From positions 3,410,001 to 3,474,000 of the forward strand of contig NZ_CP077291.1 of NCBI RefSeq assembly GCF_019048065.1: a stretch of DNA of 64,000 bases. The letters are read 5' to 3'. Below the pieces are notes generated by a model. That model was given only the letters and a program-made list of their open reading frames with translations, was not told where the DNA came from and searched no databases. The DNA comes from Citrobacter farmeri. GTDB lineage: Bacteria > Pseudomonadota > Gammaproteobacteria > Enterobacterales > Enterobacteriaceae. How positions within the stretch are numbered: position 1 is the stretch's first letter; every line of letters starts with the position of its first letter. The position numbers were made by a program, and so were the translations under genes. This document shows positions 16,657-28,045 of the stretch, one piece after another.

Positions 16657-17961
16657 TTAACGATCCCAGTACGACTCTTCGAGGCTATCCTCACGCTCCG
16701 GCAGTCCACGCGTCAGACGCGGAGAGTGCTGGTTCAGTACCTGATAACTCACGCGATTAGCATATTTGCACACCTGGGCCAATGACGAATAGGTCAGCCA
16801 GGTGAACTTATGCTTGCTGGAATTCGGTACATTCGAACGATGGTAGCTGTTGGCAGTAATATCATGCAGCAGCGCCGCCAGCGCGCCGTCGCCTGCGCCG
16901 TTGGTATTCATGATCTTTTCCGGCCCGCCCATATACGGGGCGATATGCGAATAGACGCGCAGCGGATTACGACAGTCTTTATGACGCATCGCGCGGCTGA
17001 ATTCATACTGGTTAAATTCGGCAATCGCCCCCGGCAGCAGCGGGTGCTGGGTTTTGCGTTTGGCTTCCTCTTCGGTAAAGCCCGCCATGTACAGCCCTAC
17101 CGGTCCGGCAGTACACAGTACCAGATCGACCCAGTCCAGCGCTTTATCAGACGCCAGCAGCGGATCGTTTTCACCGGTTAGCGCTTCGGCCTCTTCTTCA
17201 TTCATCGCCAGAATTGAGACATTCTCTTTGAGGAAATCCTGCCACCACTGCGGGTTATCGGCGATAACAAATTTGGTTCCAAGCGTCAGCACCACCGGCA
17301 CATTGTGCTTTTTAGCGTACTCAATGGCCTTCATCGTCGCTTCCGGCATCGGTTCGCCCGGCTTGCAGCGTACAAGATAGGAGGTCAACACCAGCGCCGA
17401 TGCCCCGGCAATCACCGATTCCGGAATGCTTTCCGCGCGCAGTTGGTTCATGTACCCTGGGCTGATAGCGAAGGTACGCTCGCCGGACTCGCCAATCAGG
17501 GTAAAGCAACGGCCAATCGGCCCGTCAACGCCCTGCAAATAGTTGAGGTCGGTCCGGCTGGAAGTGTTGCACAGATAGCGGTAGGCGTAACTGCCAATCT
17601 CAATGTTGCTGCACATCACCCCCAGCAACACCGAACGGTCATCGGCCAGCACGGAGTAGTTGTGCATAGTGTTGCCAATGGTACCACCAGCAAACTGATG
17701 GGTGATCAGATTGTCACGAACCAGTTCCCGGTACAACGCCTCCGCCACGTCGTCCTCAATCACCAGTGAATGCCCGGCACTCAGTCCATAACGTTGCACA
17801 AATGCATCATCCACTTTCGCTTCAATATCCACCAGCGTCTGATCGATCCCCACCACCCATGCGGCGCTGGTTTCGTTTTCAGGCTGGATTTGTTGCAGAA
17901 GCGGATCGCGTGCGTTGACGGGGAAATAATGTTTGGATTTGCGTTTACCGGGAAATTTCAT
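16657..17961 (-). CDS. gsk: Inosine-guanosine kinase
   Basis: 434 residues, as in E. coli. PfkB/ribokinase fold: nucleoside site features in the N-terminal half (GGTIGNTMHNYSVL) and the C-terminal NTNGAGDGALAALLHD, whose Asp is the catalytic base. It phosphorylates inosine and guanosine to IMP and GMP in purine salvage. It lies beside adk and, in this genome, within 12 kb of an extra nucleoside hydrolase. The start at 17961 gives MKFPGKRKSKHYFP, the conserved N-terminus. Confidence 0.97.
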   Translation of the reverse strand: MKFPGKRKSKHYFPVNARDPLLQQIQPENETSAAWVVGIDQTLVDIEAKVDDAFVQRYGLSAGHSLVIEDDVAEALYRELVRDNLITHQFAGGTIGNTMHNYSVLADDRSVLLGVMCSNIEIGSYAYRYLCNTSSRTDLNYLQGVDGPIGRCFTLIGESGERTFAISPGYMNQLRAESIPESVIAGASALVLTSYLVRCKPGEPMPEATMKAIEYAKKHNVPVVLTLGTKFVIADNPQWWQDFLKENVSILAMNEEEAEALTGENDPLLASDKALDWVDLVLCTAGPVGLYMAGFTEEEAKRKTQHPLLPGAIAEFNQYEFSRAMRHKDCRNPLRVYSHIAPYMGGPEKIMNTNGAGDGALAALLHDITANSYHRSNVPNSSKHKFTWLTYSSLAQVCKYANRVSYQVLNQHSPRLTRGLPEREDSLEESYWDR

Positions 17962-18102
17962 GGCTGTTTTTACGGGTGACTAACTGAGCGGTGCATGGTA
18001 GCACATTCCCCCCGCAACGGCAGAGTTTCAATATCGGACGAATGGATCGCAGTTTCCACGGCGGAAGTTTTTACAATGGGCCGATTTCACAAGGAGCGTT
18101 TT

Positions 18103-19074
18103 ATGAAACCGGAAAACAAACTTCCCGTACTGGCGCGCATTTCAGATGAGATGAAGGCGGTGCTGAATGTCCGGCAGGACGATCTGCCGCCCTGGCCGTC
18201 CGCCGATGACGTGGTGGCTATGCGCCAACACTACATTCTTGAACGCCGCTTCTGGAACGCGGATGCACCACAAATGCCAACGCGGGAATACACCATCCCC
18301 ACGCGCTGGGGAGAAGTGACAACGCGCCTGTACAGCCCAACGCAAGACAGTCAGGCCACGCTGTTCTATCTGCACGGCGGCGGTTTTATTCTCGGCAATC
18401 TGGATACCCATGACCGCATCATGCGCCTGCTGGCAAGCTATACCCAGTGCACGGTGATTGGCATCGACTATTCCCTCTCGCCTGAAGCGCGTTTTCCGCA
18501 GGCCATTGAAGAGACCATTACCGCCTGTCAGTTCTTTTATCAGCAGGCAGACGACTATCAGGTGAATATGACGCGGATTGGCTTTGCCGGTGATTCCGCT
18601 GGCGCGATGCTGGCACTCGCCAGCGCGCTGTGGCTGCGCGATAAGCCTATCTCCTGCGGGAAAGTGGCAGGTGTGCTGTTGTGGTATGGCCTGTATGGCT
18701 TACAGGACTCGGTGAGTCGTCGGCTGATGGGCGGCGACTGGGATGGTCTCAGCCGCCAGGATTTGGAGATGTACGAAAATGCGTATCTGCGAAATACTGA
18801 CGATCGCGAGTCGCCGTACTATTGCCTGTTCAACAACGACCTGACGCATGAGATACCGCCCTGCTTTATCGCCGGAGCAGAGTTTGACCCGCTGATCGAC
18901 GACAGTCGCCTGCTCTTCCAGACGCTGGCGGCGCACCAGCAGCCCTGCGAATACAAAATGTATCCCGGCACACTGCACGCCTTTCTGCATTACTCACGCA
19001 TAATGAAATCTGCCGATGACGCATTGCGCGATGGCGCGCGTTTCTTTACTCAGCAGATAAGCGCGCAGCGTTAG
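18103..19074 (+). CDS. aes: Acetyl esterase Aes
   Basis: 323 residues (E. coli 319). The ATG at 18103 has AAGGAG at 18091-18096 and starts [10 protein letters not shown] like E. coli Aes; a longer upstream frame is not conserved. Alpha/beta hydrolase of the HSL family: oxyanion HGGGF, nucleophile Ser165 in GDSAG, Asp in EFDPLIDD, and His in LHAFLHY. It hydrolyses short-chain acyl esters and binds and inhibits the maltose regulator MalT. Its stop abuts the stop of hemH with no spacer. Confidence 0.96.
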   Translation: MKPENKLPVLARISDEMKAVLNVRQDDLPPWPSADDVVAMRQHYILERRFWNADAPQMPTREYTIPTRWGEVTTRLYSPTQDSQATLFYLHGGGFILGNLDTHDRIMRLLASYTQCTVIGIDYSLSPEARFPQAIEETITACQFFYQQADDYQVNMTRIGFAGDSAGAMLALASALWLRDKPISCGKVAGVLLWYGLYGLQDSVSRRLMGGDWDGLSRQDLEMYENAYLRNTDDRESPYYCLFNNDLTHEIPPCFIAGAEFDPLIDDSRLLFQTLAAHQQPCEYKMYPGTLHAFLHYSRIMKSADDALRDGARFFTQQISAQR

Positions 19075-20046
<972 letters not shown>

Positions 20047-20126
20047 TTATCGATTCAAATTGTTGATAATTGTAGCGGAAAAGCGAGTAAGAAGAACTAA
20101 TTGCTGTGAGAGGTAAGACGAGAATT

Positions 20127-20210
20127 TGCCTGATGGCGCTACGCTTATCAGGCCTACAAAGCAGGAATACAGTTGTAGGCCGGATAAGGTGCTTGCACCG
20201 CCATCCGGCA
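20127..20210. repeat. REP/BIME pair between adk and hemH
   Basis: TGCCTGATGGCGCTACGC-TTATCAGGCCTAC (20127-20157) and the inverted GTAGGCCGGATAAGG...CCGCCATCCGGCA (20174-20210) form a head-to-head REP pair just after the adk stop. Confidence 0.92.
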
Positions 20211-20218
20211 GAACGGCC

Positions 20219-20935
<717 letters not shown>

Positions 20936-20992
20936 TCAAGGAAGCGGGGTAAGGCTGAAACGGTTAATGAGGGGAAGATGCGCGAAAAAAAA

Positions 20993-21074
20993 GCCGGATG
21001 GCGGTGCAAGCACCTTATCCGGCCTACAAAAACAGCTTTAACCGTAGGCCGGATAAGCGTCAGCGCCATCCGGC
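20993..21074. repeat. REP/BIME pair between htpG and adk
   Basis: GCCGGATGGCGGTGCAAGCA-CCTTATCCGGCCTAC followed by GTAGGCCGGATAAGCGTCAGC-GCCATCCGGC, two convergent REP units in the 3' gap after htpG. Confidence 0.93.
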
Positions 21075-21088
21075 ACTACAAGCCGTTA

Positions 21089-22963
21089 TCAGGAAACCAG
21101 CAGTTGGTTCATACGGCGGATGAACTGGTTTGGATCTTCGAGCGTGCCGCGCTCAGCAAACAGCGCCTGATCCAGCAGCAGTTCAACCCACTCGTTGAAC
21201 TTCGCGTCGTCCTGGGTCTCAGCTGTGCGTTTCACCAGCACGTGGTCCGGGTTAAGTTCAAAGATGTATTTCACTTCCGGCACGTTCTGACCCGCAGCGG
21301 CAAACAGTTTCGCCATCTGGGTGCTCATTTCGTCCGCGTCGGTAGTGACAATCGCCGGCGTATCGGTCAGACGATGCGTCAGACGCACGTCTTTTACCCG
21401 GTCGCCCAGCAGGGTTTTCACACGCTCCACGAACGGCGTCAGCGCTTTTTCCGCTTCTTTCGCGCTTTCATCAACCTCATCGGCCAGCTTGTCGATCGAC
21501 TCGTCCGCTTTGGCGACGGACTGGAACGCCTTACCATCGAACTCGGTCAGGTAGTTCATCATCCACTCGTCAATGCGATCGGAAAGCAGCAGTACTTCGA
21601 TGCCTTTCTTACGCAGCAGTTCCAGATGCGGGCTGCTTTTCGCCGCTGCATAGCTGTCTGCGGTGATGTAGTAGATTTTCTCCTGCCCTTCTTTCATGCG
21701 GGAGACGTAGTCTTCCAGAGAGACCGTCTGCGCAGAAGAGTCGGTATGCGTTGACGCGAAACGCATCAGTTTGGCGATGGTTTCCTGGTTAGCGTGATCT
21801 TCCGCCGGACCTTCTTTCATCACCAGACCGAACTGCTGCCAGAACGTCTGGTATTTTTCCGCGTCGTCTTTCGCCAGTTTTTCCAGCATTTGCAGAACAC
21901 GTTTGGTCAACGCGCTACGCAGATTGCGAGTAACGCTGCTGTCCTGCAGGATCTCACGAGAGACGTTCAGCGGCAGATCGTTAGAGTCGATAAGCCCTCG
22001 CACGAAGCGCAGGTAGTTCGGCATGAACTGCTCGGCGTCGTCCATGATAAAGACGCGCTGAACATACAGTTTCAGACCGTGCTTGTGATCGCGGTTCCAC
22101 ATGTCCCACGGCGCCTGAGACGGGATATACAGCAGGCTGGTGTACTCCTGCTTCCCTTCCACACGGTTGTGGCTCCAGGTCAGCGGATCGGTAAAATCAT
22201 GCGCGATATGCTTGTAAAACTCGTTGTACTCGTCGTCTTTGATTTCCGACTTGTTACGGGTCCACAGCGCCTGAGCCTTGTTGATTTTCTCCCAGGAAAC
22301 GACGGTTTCGCCATCTTTCTCTTCCTGTTTTTCAATCTCAACCGGCAGTGCGATATGGTCGGAATATTTGCTGATGATGGAACGTACGCGCCAGTCATCG
22401 AGGAACTCGTCTTCCCCTTCACGCAGATGCAGCGTGATTTCCGTTCCGCGATCGTCTTTGGTGATATCACCAACGGTGTATTCACCTTCGCCAGCCGACT
22501 CCCAGAACACGCCATTCTCCGGCTTGTCGCCCGCGGCGCGCGTGCGGACCGTCACTTTATCCGCCACGATAAACGCGGAATAGAAGCCAACCCCAAACTG
22601 GCCGATCAATTGGCTGTCTTTCGCCTGATCGGAGCCCATAGATTCGAGGAAAGATTTGGTCCCGGACTTCGCAATGGTCCCCAGATGATCAATCACATCA
22701 TCACGGTTCATCCCCACGCCGTTATCGGCAATGGTCAACGTACGCTTATCTTTATCGAAGGAGACGCGCACGCGCAGTTCACCGTCGCCTTCATAGAGGT
22801 CCGGGTTCGACAGCGCGCGAAAACGCAGCTTGTCTGCCGCATCGGAGGCGTTAGAGATAAGCTCACGCAGGAAGATTTCTTTATTGGAATACAGAGAATG
22901 GATCATCAGATGCAGAAGTTGTTTTACCTCTGACTGAAACCCACGAGTTTCTTGTCCTTTCAT
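21089..22963 (-). CDS. htpG: Hsp90-family chaperone HtpG
   Basis: 624 residues, as in E. coli. GHKL ATPase N-domain with [24 protein letters not shown] and [11 protein letters not shown]; middle domain with RVFIMDD and [11 protein letters not shown] (conserved catalytic Arg region); C-terminal dimerisation domain to the end. Cytosolic ATP-dependent chaperone working with DnaK. The promoter upstream fits sigma-32. The start [34 protein letters not shown] is the family start. Confidence 0.98.
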   Translation of the reverse strand: MKGQETRGFQSEVKQLLHLMIHSLYSNKEIFLRELISNASDAADKLRFRALSNPDLYEGDGELRVRVSFDKDKRTLTIADNGVGMNRDDVIDHLGTIAKSGTKSFLESMGSDQAKDSQLIGQFGVGFYSAFIVADKVTVRTRAAGDKPENGVFWESAGEGEYTVGDITKDDRGTEITLHLREGEDEFLDDWRVRSIISKYSDHIALPVEIEKQEEKDGETVVSWEKINKAQALWTRNKSEIKDDEYNEFYKHIAHDFTDPLTWSHNRVEGKQEYTSLLYIPSQAPWDMWNRDHKHGLKLYVQRVFIMDDAEQFMPNYLRFVRGLIDSNDLPLNVSREILQDSSVTRNLRSALTKRVLQMLEKLAKDDAEKYQTFWQQFGLVMKEGPAEDHANQETIAKLMRFASTHTDSSAQTVSLEDYVSRMKEGQEKIYYITADSYAAAKSSPHLELLRKKGIEVLLLSDRIDEWMMNYLTEFDGKAFQSVAKADESIDKLADEVDESAKEAEKALTPFVERVKTLLGDRVKDVRLTHRLTDTPAIVTTDADEMSTQMAKLFAAAGQNVPEVKYIFELNPDHVLVKRTAETQDDAKFNEWVELLLDQALFAERGTLEDPNQFIRRMNQLLVS

Positions 22964-23015
22964 GTAGATCTACCTCAACAATGCCATTTTTAATGGTAAA
23001 AAACACGTTGTGAGG

Positions 23016-23045
23016 GAAATGGGGACAACCGCGGGGGATTTCAAG
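23016..23045 (-). promoter_or_regulatory. Sigma-32 heat-shock promoter of htpG
   Basis: On the minus strand, CTTGAA (23040-23045) and CCCCATTTC (23016-23024) are separated by 15 bp, close to the sigma-32 consensus CTTGAA / CCCCATnT. It lies 53-82 bp before the htpG start and just after the recR stop. Confidence 0.85.
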
Positions 23046-23074
23046 CGGAGGTCGCGAGCGCAACCTCCGTTTGG

Positions 23075-23679
23075 TCAGAATTTAATCTTGTGACGTCCTG
23101 CCAGAGAATGTGACAGCGTGGTGCCGTCCACCATCTCCAGTTCACCGCCGACCGGCACACCGTGGGCGATACGGCTGGCGTCAACGCCATACTGCGCGCA
23201 GAGCTCCGCAATGTAGTTCGCCGTGGCTTCCCCTTCAACCGTTGGGTTGGTCGCGAGAATCACTTCACTTAGCGGCTCTGAAGAGAGGCGTTGCTCGAGT
23301 CTGTCGAGACCGATATCATCCGGCCCGATGCCGTCAAGCGGCGACAAATGCCCCATCAGCACGAAGTAGCGCCCGGAAAACTGCCCGGTCTGCTCAATCG
23401 CGTAGATATCCGCCGGACTCTCGACCACGCAAATCTGGCCGTTTTCCTGGCGACGCGGATTCGAACAAATATTGCAGACATCCTGTTCAGTGAAGGTGCG
23501 GCAATCGGCACAGTGGCCGATTTCCGACATTGCCCGGGTGAGCGCTTGCGCCAGGCGCATCCCGCCGCTGCGGTCACGCTGAAGCAGCGTAAACGCCATG
23601 CGCTGCGCCGATTTCGGACCAACGCCCGGCAGACAGCGCAGTGCTTCCATAAGCTGAGTTAACAGCGGGCTGGTTTGCA

Positions 23680-23680
<1 letters not shown>
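23075..23680 (-). CDS. recR: Recombination mediator protein RecR
   Basis: 201 residues. Helix-hairpin-helix near the N-terminus ([17 protein letters not shown]), a Cys4 zinc motif ([19 protein letters not shown], about 57-75), and a Toprim domain ([18 protein letters not shown]-like loop). With RecO it loads RecA on SSB-coated gaps. Its start overlaps the ybaB stop by one base (TGATG), and dnaX-ybaB-recR form an operon. Confidence 0.98.
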
Positions 23681-24024
<344 letters not shown>

Positions 24025-24062
24025 TCACGTTAAGGGATGACAATCATAAGCGTCGCTTACGA

Positions 24063-25991
24063 TCAAATGGGGCGGATACTCTCTTCATCCAGTTCCGCAT
24101 CGAAGAATCGACGCAGGGTCTGGATGTTGTTATCCGCAACTATCGACTCGCGCGCCTGCGCAAGTTTCTCTTCATAAATCGCCTGACGCCACTCCAGCGG
24201 CGTTCGCACCGCCGGATTATCATCTTCTACGATGGTCAGTTCAACCGTTGATCCTGTCAGCGCACTCAGCGCTTCCGCCAGCTTTTGCTGCGCGCCGCTG
24301 GAATTCAGGTGACGCTGGCTGGAACGTAAATGCAGACAGATTGCACTGCCGTTCTCTTCTTTCCAGGCATTGAGCGCGACCTGCTCAACCAGTTTTGGCA
24401 GTGAAAGCTGACTCACCTGCGCCGCCCATGGGTCGCGTTCAATCGCTTCTGCCGCCAGCCTGGCTGCAAGTTCCGGCGTTTTCTCATGCTCCAGCGCTTT
24501 CTTCAGCGCCTTCGGCGTCGCCACGACCTCTTTCACTTCAGCAACCGGTGTGGTCGCCTTCCAGCGATAAGCTTCTTTCTTCGCCGGAGCTTGTTCGAGC
24601 GCAGACGGCGCAGGACGAGCCTGCACGCGTTCTGATACCGAAGCCAGTCTTTCCAGCGCAGCGTTATTCACCGGCCGCGCGCGGGATGCGGCTGCCGGTT
24701 CACTCTTTTTTGCTTTGGTTGCTCCCTGCGCACGTTGCAGTTGGTTGCGCGCCGCCAGTACCTGACTGGTGGATTCCGGCAGAGGCACCGCCGGAGCCGG
24801 GTGCGCAGGTGTAGACTGCTGCGGCGCCTGAGTCGGCGTCATCACCGCCGTTGGCGCGACAGGGGCGAAAGATTGTCGCGGAACCTCAGGTTCCGGAAGC
24901 GGCATACGGGGGTGAAACGCCAGCGCCCGCAGTAAGGTCATTTCAACGCCCATACGTCTGTCCGGCGCGTACGGCAGTTCTTTACGGCCAATCAGCAGCG
25001 TCTGGTAATAAAGCTGGACGTCAGCAGGCGGCACGATGCGCGCCAGTTCACGCATGCGCACTTCAATCGCCGCCATGTCGTTGCCCAGCGCAGCAGGAGA
25101 TAGCTGGACCAGCGCGATACGATGCAGCAGTCCCAGCATTTCAACCAGCAGCGCTTCCCACTCGATACCCCGCGCAGCGGCCTCGTTGACCAGTGTCATC
25201 ACCTTCTCACCGTCGGCGGCTATCACCGCTTCAACCAGCGACAGGGCCTGATCGTCATCCAGCGTGCCGAGCATCGTGCTCACCGCCTGGGTAGAAACCT
25301 GACCATCACCGCTGGCAATCGCCTGATCGGTCAAACTCAACGCATCACGCAGGCTGCCATCCGCCGCGCGGGAAAGCAGTTGCAACGCACGCGGTTCATG
25401 GGCGATCTGCTCTTCGTTAAGGATGTGTTCAAGCTGATGGCGGATCTGATCAACATCCAGCGCCTTAAGATGGAACTGCAGGCAGCGAGACAAAATGGTC
25501 ACCGGCAGCTTCTGCGGATCGGTTGTCGCCAGCAGGAATTTGACGTGCGACGGCGGCTCCTCAAGCGTTTTGAGCAGCGCGTTAAAACTGTGGCGAGACA
25601 GCATGTGCACTTCGTCGATCAGATAGACTTTGAATCGACCGCGCGCCGGTGCGTACTGGACGTTATCCAGCAGGTCTCGGGTATCTTCAACTTTGGTGCG
25701 CGAGGCGGCATCGATCTCGATCAGATCGACAAACCGCCCCTGCTCGATTTCACGGCAGTTATCACACACGCCGCAGGGCGTGGCGGTAATGCCGGTTTCG
25801 CAATTCAGTCCCTTTGCCAACAGGCGGGCAATGGAGGTTTTACCGACACCCCGGGTACCGGAAAAAAGATATGCGTGGTGAATACGCCCTAACGACAAGC
25901 CGTTCGCCAGTGCGGTCAGCACATGTTCCTGGCCGACGACGTCAGCAAAGGTCTGTGGGCGCCATTTTCGGGCTAAAACCTGATAACTCAT
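24063..25991 (-). CDS. dnaX: DNA polymerase III tau/gamma subunit
   Basis: 642 residues (E. coli 643). Clamp-loader AAA+ core: Walker A GTRGVGKTS (about 45-53), zinc module CGVCDNC, Walker B LIDEVHML and sensor 1 LATTDPQ. The tail beyond about residue 430 (Pro/Ala-rich, then domains IV-V) binds DnaB and the alpha subunit. A -1 frameshift at codons 428-429 produces the shorter gamma. First gene of the dnaX-ybaB-recR operon. Confidence 0.98.
   Translation of the reverse strand: MSYQVLARKWRPQTFADVVGQEHVLTALANGLSLGRIHHAYLFSGTRGVGKTSIARLLAKGLNCETGITATPCGVCDNCREIEQGRFVDLIEIDAASRTKVEDTRDLLDNVQYAPARGRFKVYLIDEVHMLSRHSFNALLKTLEEPPSHVKFLLATTDPQKLPVTILSRCLQFHLKALDVDQIRHQLEHILNEEQIAHEPRALQLLSRAADGSLRDALSLTDQAIASGDGQVSTQAVSTMLGTLDDDQALSLVEAVIAADGEKVMTLVNEAAARGIEWEALLVEMLGLLHRIALVQLSPAALGNDMAAIEVRMRELARIVPPADVQLYYQTLLIGRKELPYAPDRRMGVEMTLLRALAFHPRMPLPEPEVPRQSFAPVAPTAVMTPTQAPQQSTPAHPAPAVPLPESTSQVLAARNQLQRAQGATKAKKSEPAAASRARPVNNAALERLASVSERVQARPAPSALEQAPAKKEAYRWKATTPVAEVKEVVATPKALKKALEHEKTPELAARLAAEAIERDPWAAQVSQLSLPKLVEQVALNAWKEENGSAICLHLRSSQRHLNSSGAQQKLAEALSALTGSTVELTIVEDDNPAVRTPLEWRQAIYEEKLAQARESIVADNNIQTLRRFFDAELDEESIRPI
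24700..24711 (-). other. Programmed -1 frameshift site in dnaX producing gamma
   Basis: On the coding strand, the slippery A AAA AAG lies at 24711-24705. After slipping, reading gives AAA AAA GAG TGA with the stop at 24702-24700, so gamma would be 430 residues (E. coli 431). The GC-rich sequence downstream (CCGGCAGCC...GGCCGGTG) can form the known stimulatory hairpin. Confidence 0.92.
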
Positions 25992-26103
25992 TGGCTGGCT
26001 CTGAAACGCTGGAAGGTGGATTCATAGGGGGGAATGCTAACACAACCTCGCTAATTCAGCGAGGTCATGTCTTCAGGTAATACGTCAGGTGCTGTTGAGC
26101 CGA

Positions 26104-26655
26104 TCAGTGTCCCGGGAATGGAACGAGGCTGTAGCAATTGATGCCCTGTTGTGCCAGGCGCTGTTCGCCACCAAGGTCAAACAGATTGATGATGAACGCC
26201 GCGTCGGTCACTTCGCCGCCCAGGCGACGGATCAGCTTTACGGTCGCTTCAATCGTGCCGCCGGTCGCCAGCAGATCGTCAACCACCAGCACTTTGTCAC
26301 CGGCCTGGATCGCATCAACGTGGATTTCCAGCTGATCGGTACCGTATTCCAGTTCATAGCTTTCAGCGATTGTTTCACGCGGCAGTTTACGCGGTTTACG
26401 CACTGGCACAAAGCCAACGCCCAGACCCAACGCTACCGGCGCGCCAAACAGAAAGCCGCGTGCTTCGGTACCGACAACTTTGGTAATGCTTGCATTTTTG
26501 TAACGCTCAACCAGCAATTCGATGCTGAGCGCATAAGCTTTCGGATCTTCCAGTAAGCTGGTGACATCACGGAAAAGAATGCCCGGTTTCGGGTAGTCCT
26601 GAATGCTTTTAATGCTATTTTTGAGAAACTCAAGCTGCTGTGCAGTCGCGGTCAT
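26104..26655 (-). CDS. apt: Adenine phosphoribosyltransferase
   Basis: 183 residues, as in E. coli. PRTase fold with the PRPP loop [13 protein letters not shown] and the adenine-site region [24 protein letters not shown] at the N-terminus is the Apt signature. It converts adenine + PRPP to AMP. It is upstream of dnaX in the same direction with a ~110-bp gap, as in K-12. Confidence 0.98.
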   Translation of the reverse strand: MTATAQQLEFLKNSIKSIQDYPKPGILFRDVTSLLEDPKAYALSIELLVERYKNASITKVVGTEARGFLFGAPVALGLGVGFVPVRKPRKLPRETIAESYELEYGTDQLEIHVDAIQAGDKVLVVDDLLATGGTIEATVKLIRRLGGEVTDAAFIINLFDLGGEQRLAQQGINCYSLVPFPGH

Positions 26656-26797
26656 AAGTTAGTGCCTGATTGATACGGTGTTACTTCACGGCGCAGAGAA
26701 AAACGGGACTAAAGTGACTTTAACCCAACGCGCCTGTGCTCGAAAACGGTCGAATTTACTGGCTACCGCCCACAATTGCAACCGCAATTATTACGCT

Positions 26798-27175
26798 TCA
26801 GTGCTTTTGTTGCTTTTCGTCAATCACCGGTATTCGCCACATAAATATCAGCAGACAGACCAGGATTACCAGTAGCAGGATCCGCACCCACCACATCGGC
26901 GTTAGCCACAGCGATACCGCGAAGGTGATGAGAATCATCACGATCGCGCGGGGCTTAACGCCCGGCGGCATGGCCTTGTATTTCTGCCAGAATCGCAAAT
27001 AGCTGCCAAACCACGAGCGGTAGAGTAACCAGTCATGGAAACGCGGCGATGAGCGGGCAAAGCACCAGGCAGCCAGTAAGATAAACGGTGTCGTCGGCAA
27101 TACAGGCAACACGACGCCCAGCGTTCCCAGCACAACCGCCAGCCAACCCGTGATGATTAAAAGGATTCGTTGCAT
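26798..27175 (-). CDS. ybaN: DUF454 inner-membrane protein YbaN
   Basis: 125 residues from MQRILLIITGWLAVVLGTLG, matching E. coli YbaN. Three to four hydrophobic segments and the DUF454 signature GVVLPVLPTTPFILLAAWCFARSSPRFHDWL. Function unknown. A longer start (MRYAFIMQ) exists but is not conserved. Divergent from priC. Confidence 0.94.
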   Translation of the reverse strand: MQRILLIITGWLAVVLGTLGVVLPVLPTTPFILLAAWCFARSSPRFHDWLLYRSWFGSYLRFWQKYKAMPPGVKPRAIVMILITFAVSLWLTPMWWVRILLLVILVCLLIFMWRIPVIDEKQQKH

Positions 27176-27244
27176 AATAAAGGCATATCGCAAACCAGAA
27201 CGCTACTTTAGCATAACAGTTATCATTTTCATCGGAGTGTTAAA

Positions 27245-27772
27245 TTGAAAACCGCCATGCTACTGCAAAAGCTGGAAGATCAGCTCGCCCTTCTGCGCCA
27301 ACGTTGCGCGCCGATGGCGCAGCATGCCACGCTCAGCGCTCGCTTCGATCGCCATCTTTTTCAAACCCGCAGCACTCTGCTCCAGGCCTGCCTGGAAGAA
27401 GCGGAAAACCATCTTCAGGCGCTGCGTCAGGCGGTTGAACAGCAGCAACTGCCGCAGGTCGCCTGGCTTGCGGAACATCTGGCGTCGCAACTGGAAGCGA
27501 TCTCCCGTGAAACCGCCAGCTGGTCACTTCGGGAGTGGGACAGTGCTGCGCCGGGTCTGGCACGCTGGCAGCGCAGGCGCATTCAGCATCAGGAATTTGA
27601 ACGACGTTTGCAGGAAATGACCGCGCAACGCAAGGCGCGGCTGGCTCAGGCCACCCGCCTGGACGAGCAACAAACGTTGCAACGTGAAGTGGAAATCTAT
27701 GAAGGTCGTCTGGCGCGCTGTCGTAAGGCGCTCGACAATATTGAACGTGTTCTGACGCGGTTAACCCGCTAA
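27245..27772 (+). CDS. priC: Primosomal replication protein N'' (PriC)
   Basis: 175 residues starting at TTG 27245 to give [14 protein letters not shown], aligned with E. coli PriC; an ATG at 27257 would lose four conserved residues. All-helical, Gln/Arg/Leu-rich, with [11 protein letters not shown] and the basic C-terminal [13 protein letters not shown] block involved in SSB and DnaB loading. It restarts stalled forks. ybaM follows after 14 bp. Confidence 0.95.
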   Translation: MKTAMLLQKLEDQLALLRQRCAPMAQHATLSARFDRHLFQTRSTLLQACLEEAENHLQALRQAVEQQQLPQVAWLAEHLASQLEAISRETASWSLREWDSAAPGLARWQRRRIQHQEFERRLQEMTAQRKARLAQATRLDEQQTLQREVEIYEGRLARCRKALDNIERVLTRLTR

Positions 27773-27786
27773 TCCCTGGAGTCGCT

Positions 27787-27948
27787 ATGTCACTTGAAAA
27801 TGCCCCGGATGAGGTCAAACTGGCCGTCGATTTGATTGTCCTGCTGGAAGAAAACCAGGTCGCCCCCGACACGGTGCTGAAAGCGCTGGAAATGGTTAAA
27901 CGGGACTATGAAAAAAAAGTGGCTCAAACGGCTGACAAGCCTGATTGA
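27787..27948 (+). CDS. ybaM: Small protein YbaM (RsmS family)
   Basis: 53 residues: [20 protein letters not shown] opening, then a second helix ending in KRDYEKK. It matches E. coli YbaM (53 residues). Homologues in Serratia/Pectobacterium are called RsmS, a pleiotropic regulator of secondary metabolism; the role here is unproven. It follows priC by 14 bp with a GGAG ribosome-binding site and is probably co-transcribed. Confidence 0.92.
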   Translation: MSLENAPDEVKLAVDLIVLLEENQVAPDTVLKALEMVKRDYEKKVAQTADKPD

Positions 27949-27952
27949 GTTG

Positions 27953-28032
27953 TGCCGGATGGCGGCGCACGCGCCTTATCCGGCCTACAACGGATTAAGT
28001 TATGTCTGATGGCGCGCAAACGCCATCAGACA
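27953..28032. repeat. REP/BIME pair between ybaM and mscK
   Basis: TGCCGGATGGCGGCGCACGC-GCCTTATCCGGCCTAC, then a divergent unit GTCTGATGGCGCGCAAACG-CCATCAGAC. Sited between convergent ybaM and mscK. Confidence 0.9.
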
Positions 28033-28045
28033 TTCGGGAGTTTGA

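Noticed and set aside
20993..21074. Repeats near adk/htpG considered as a CRISPR array
   Set aside because: Units are inverted palindromes with the REP consensus and no regular spacers; no cas genes are present.
21794..22933. 379-codon open frame antisense to htpG, and similar long frames opposite lon (61782-62738) and ybaL (15292-16269)
   Set aside because: They run opposite highly conserved genes, have no family resemblance or ribosome-binding site, and reflect codon bias in the sense strand.
24063..25991. A-rich tract in dnaX considered as a frameshift mutation
   Set aside because: It is the known programmed slippery site; the tau frame is intact over the full 642 residues.
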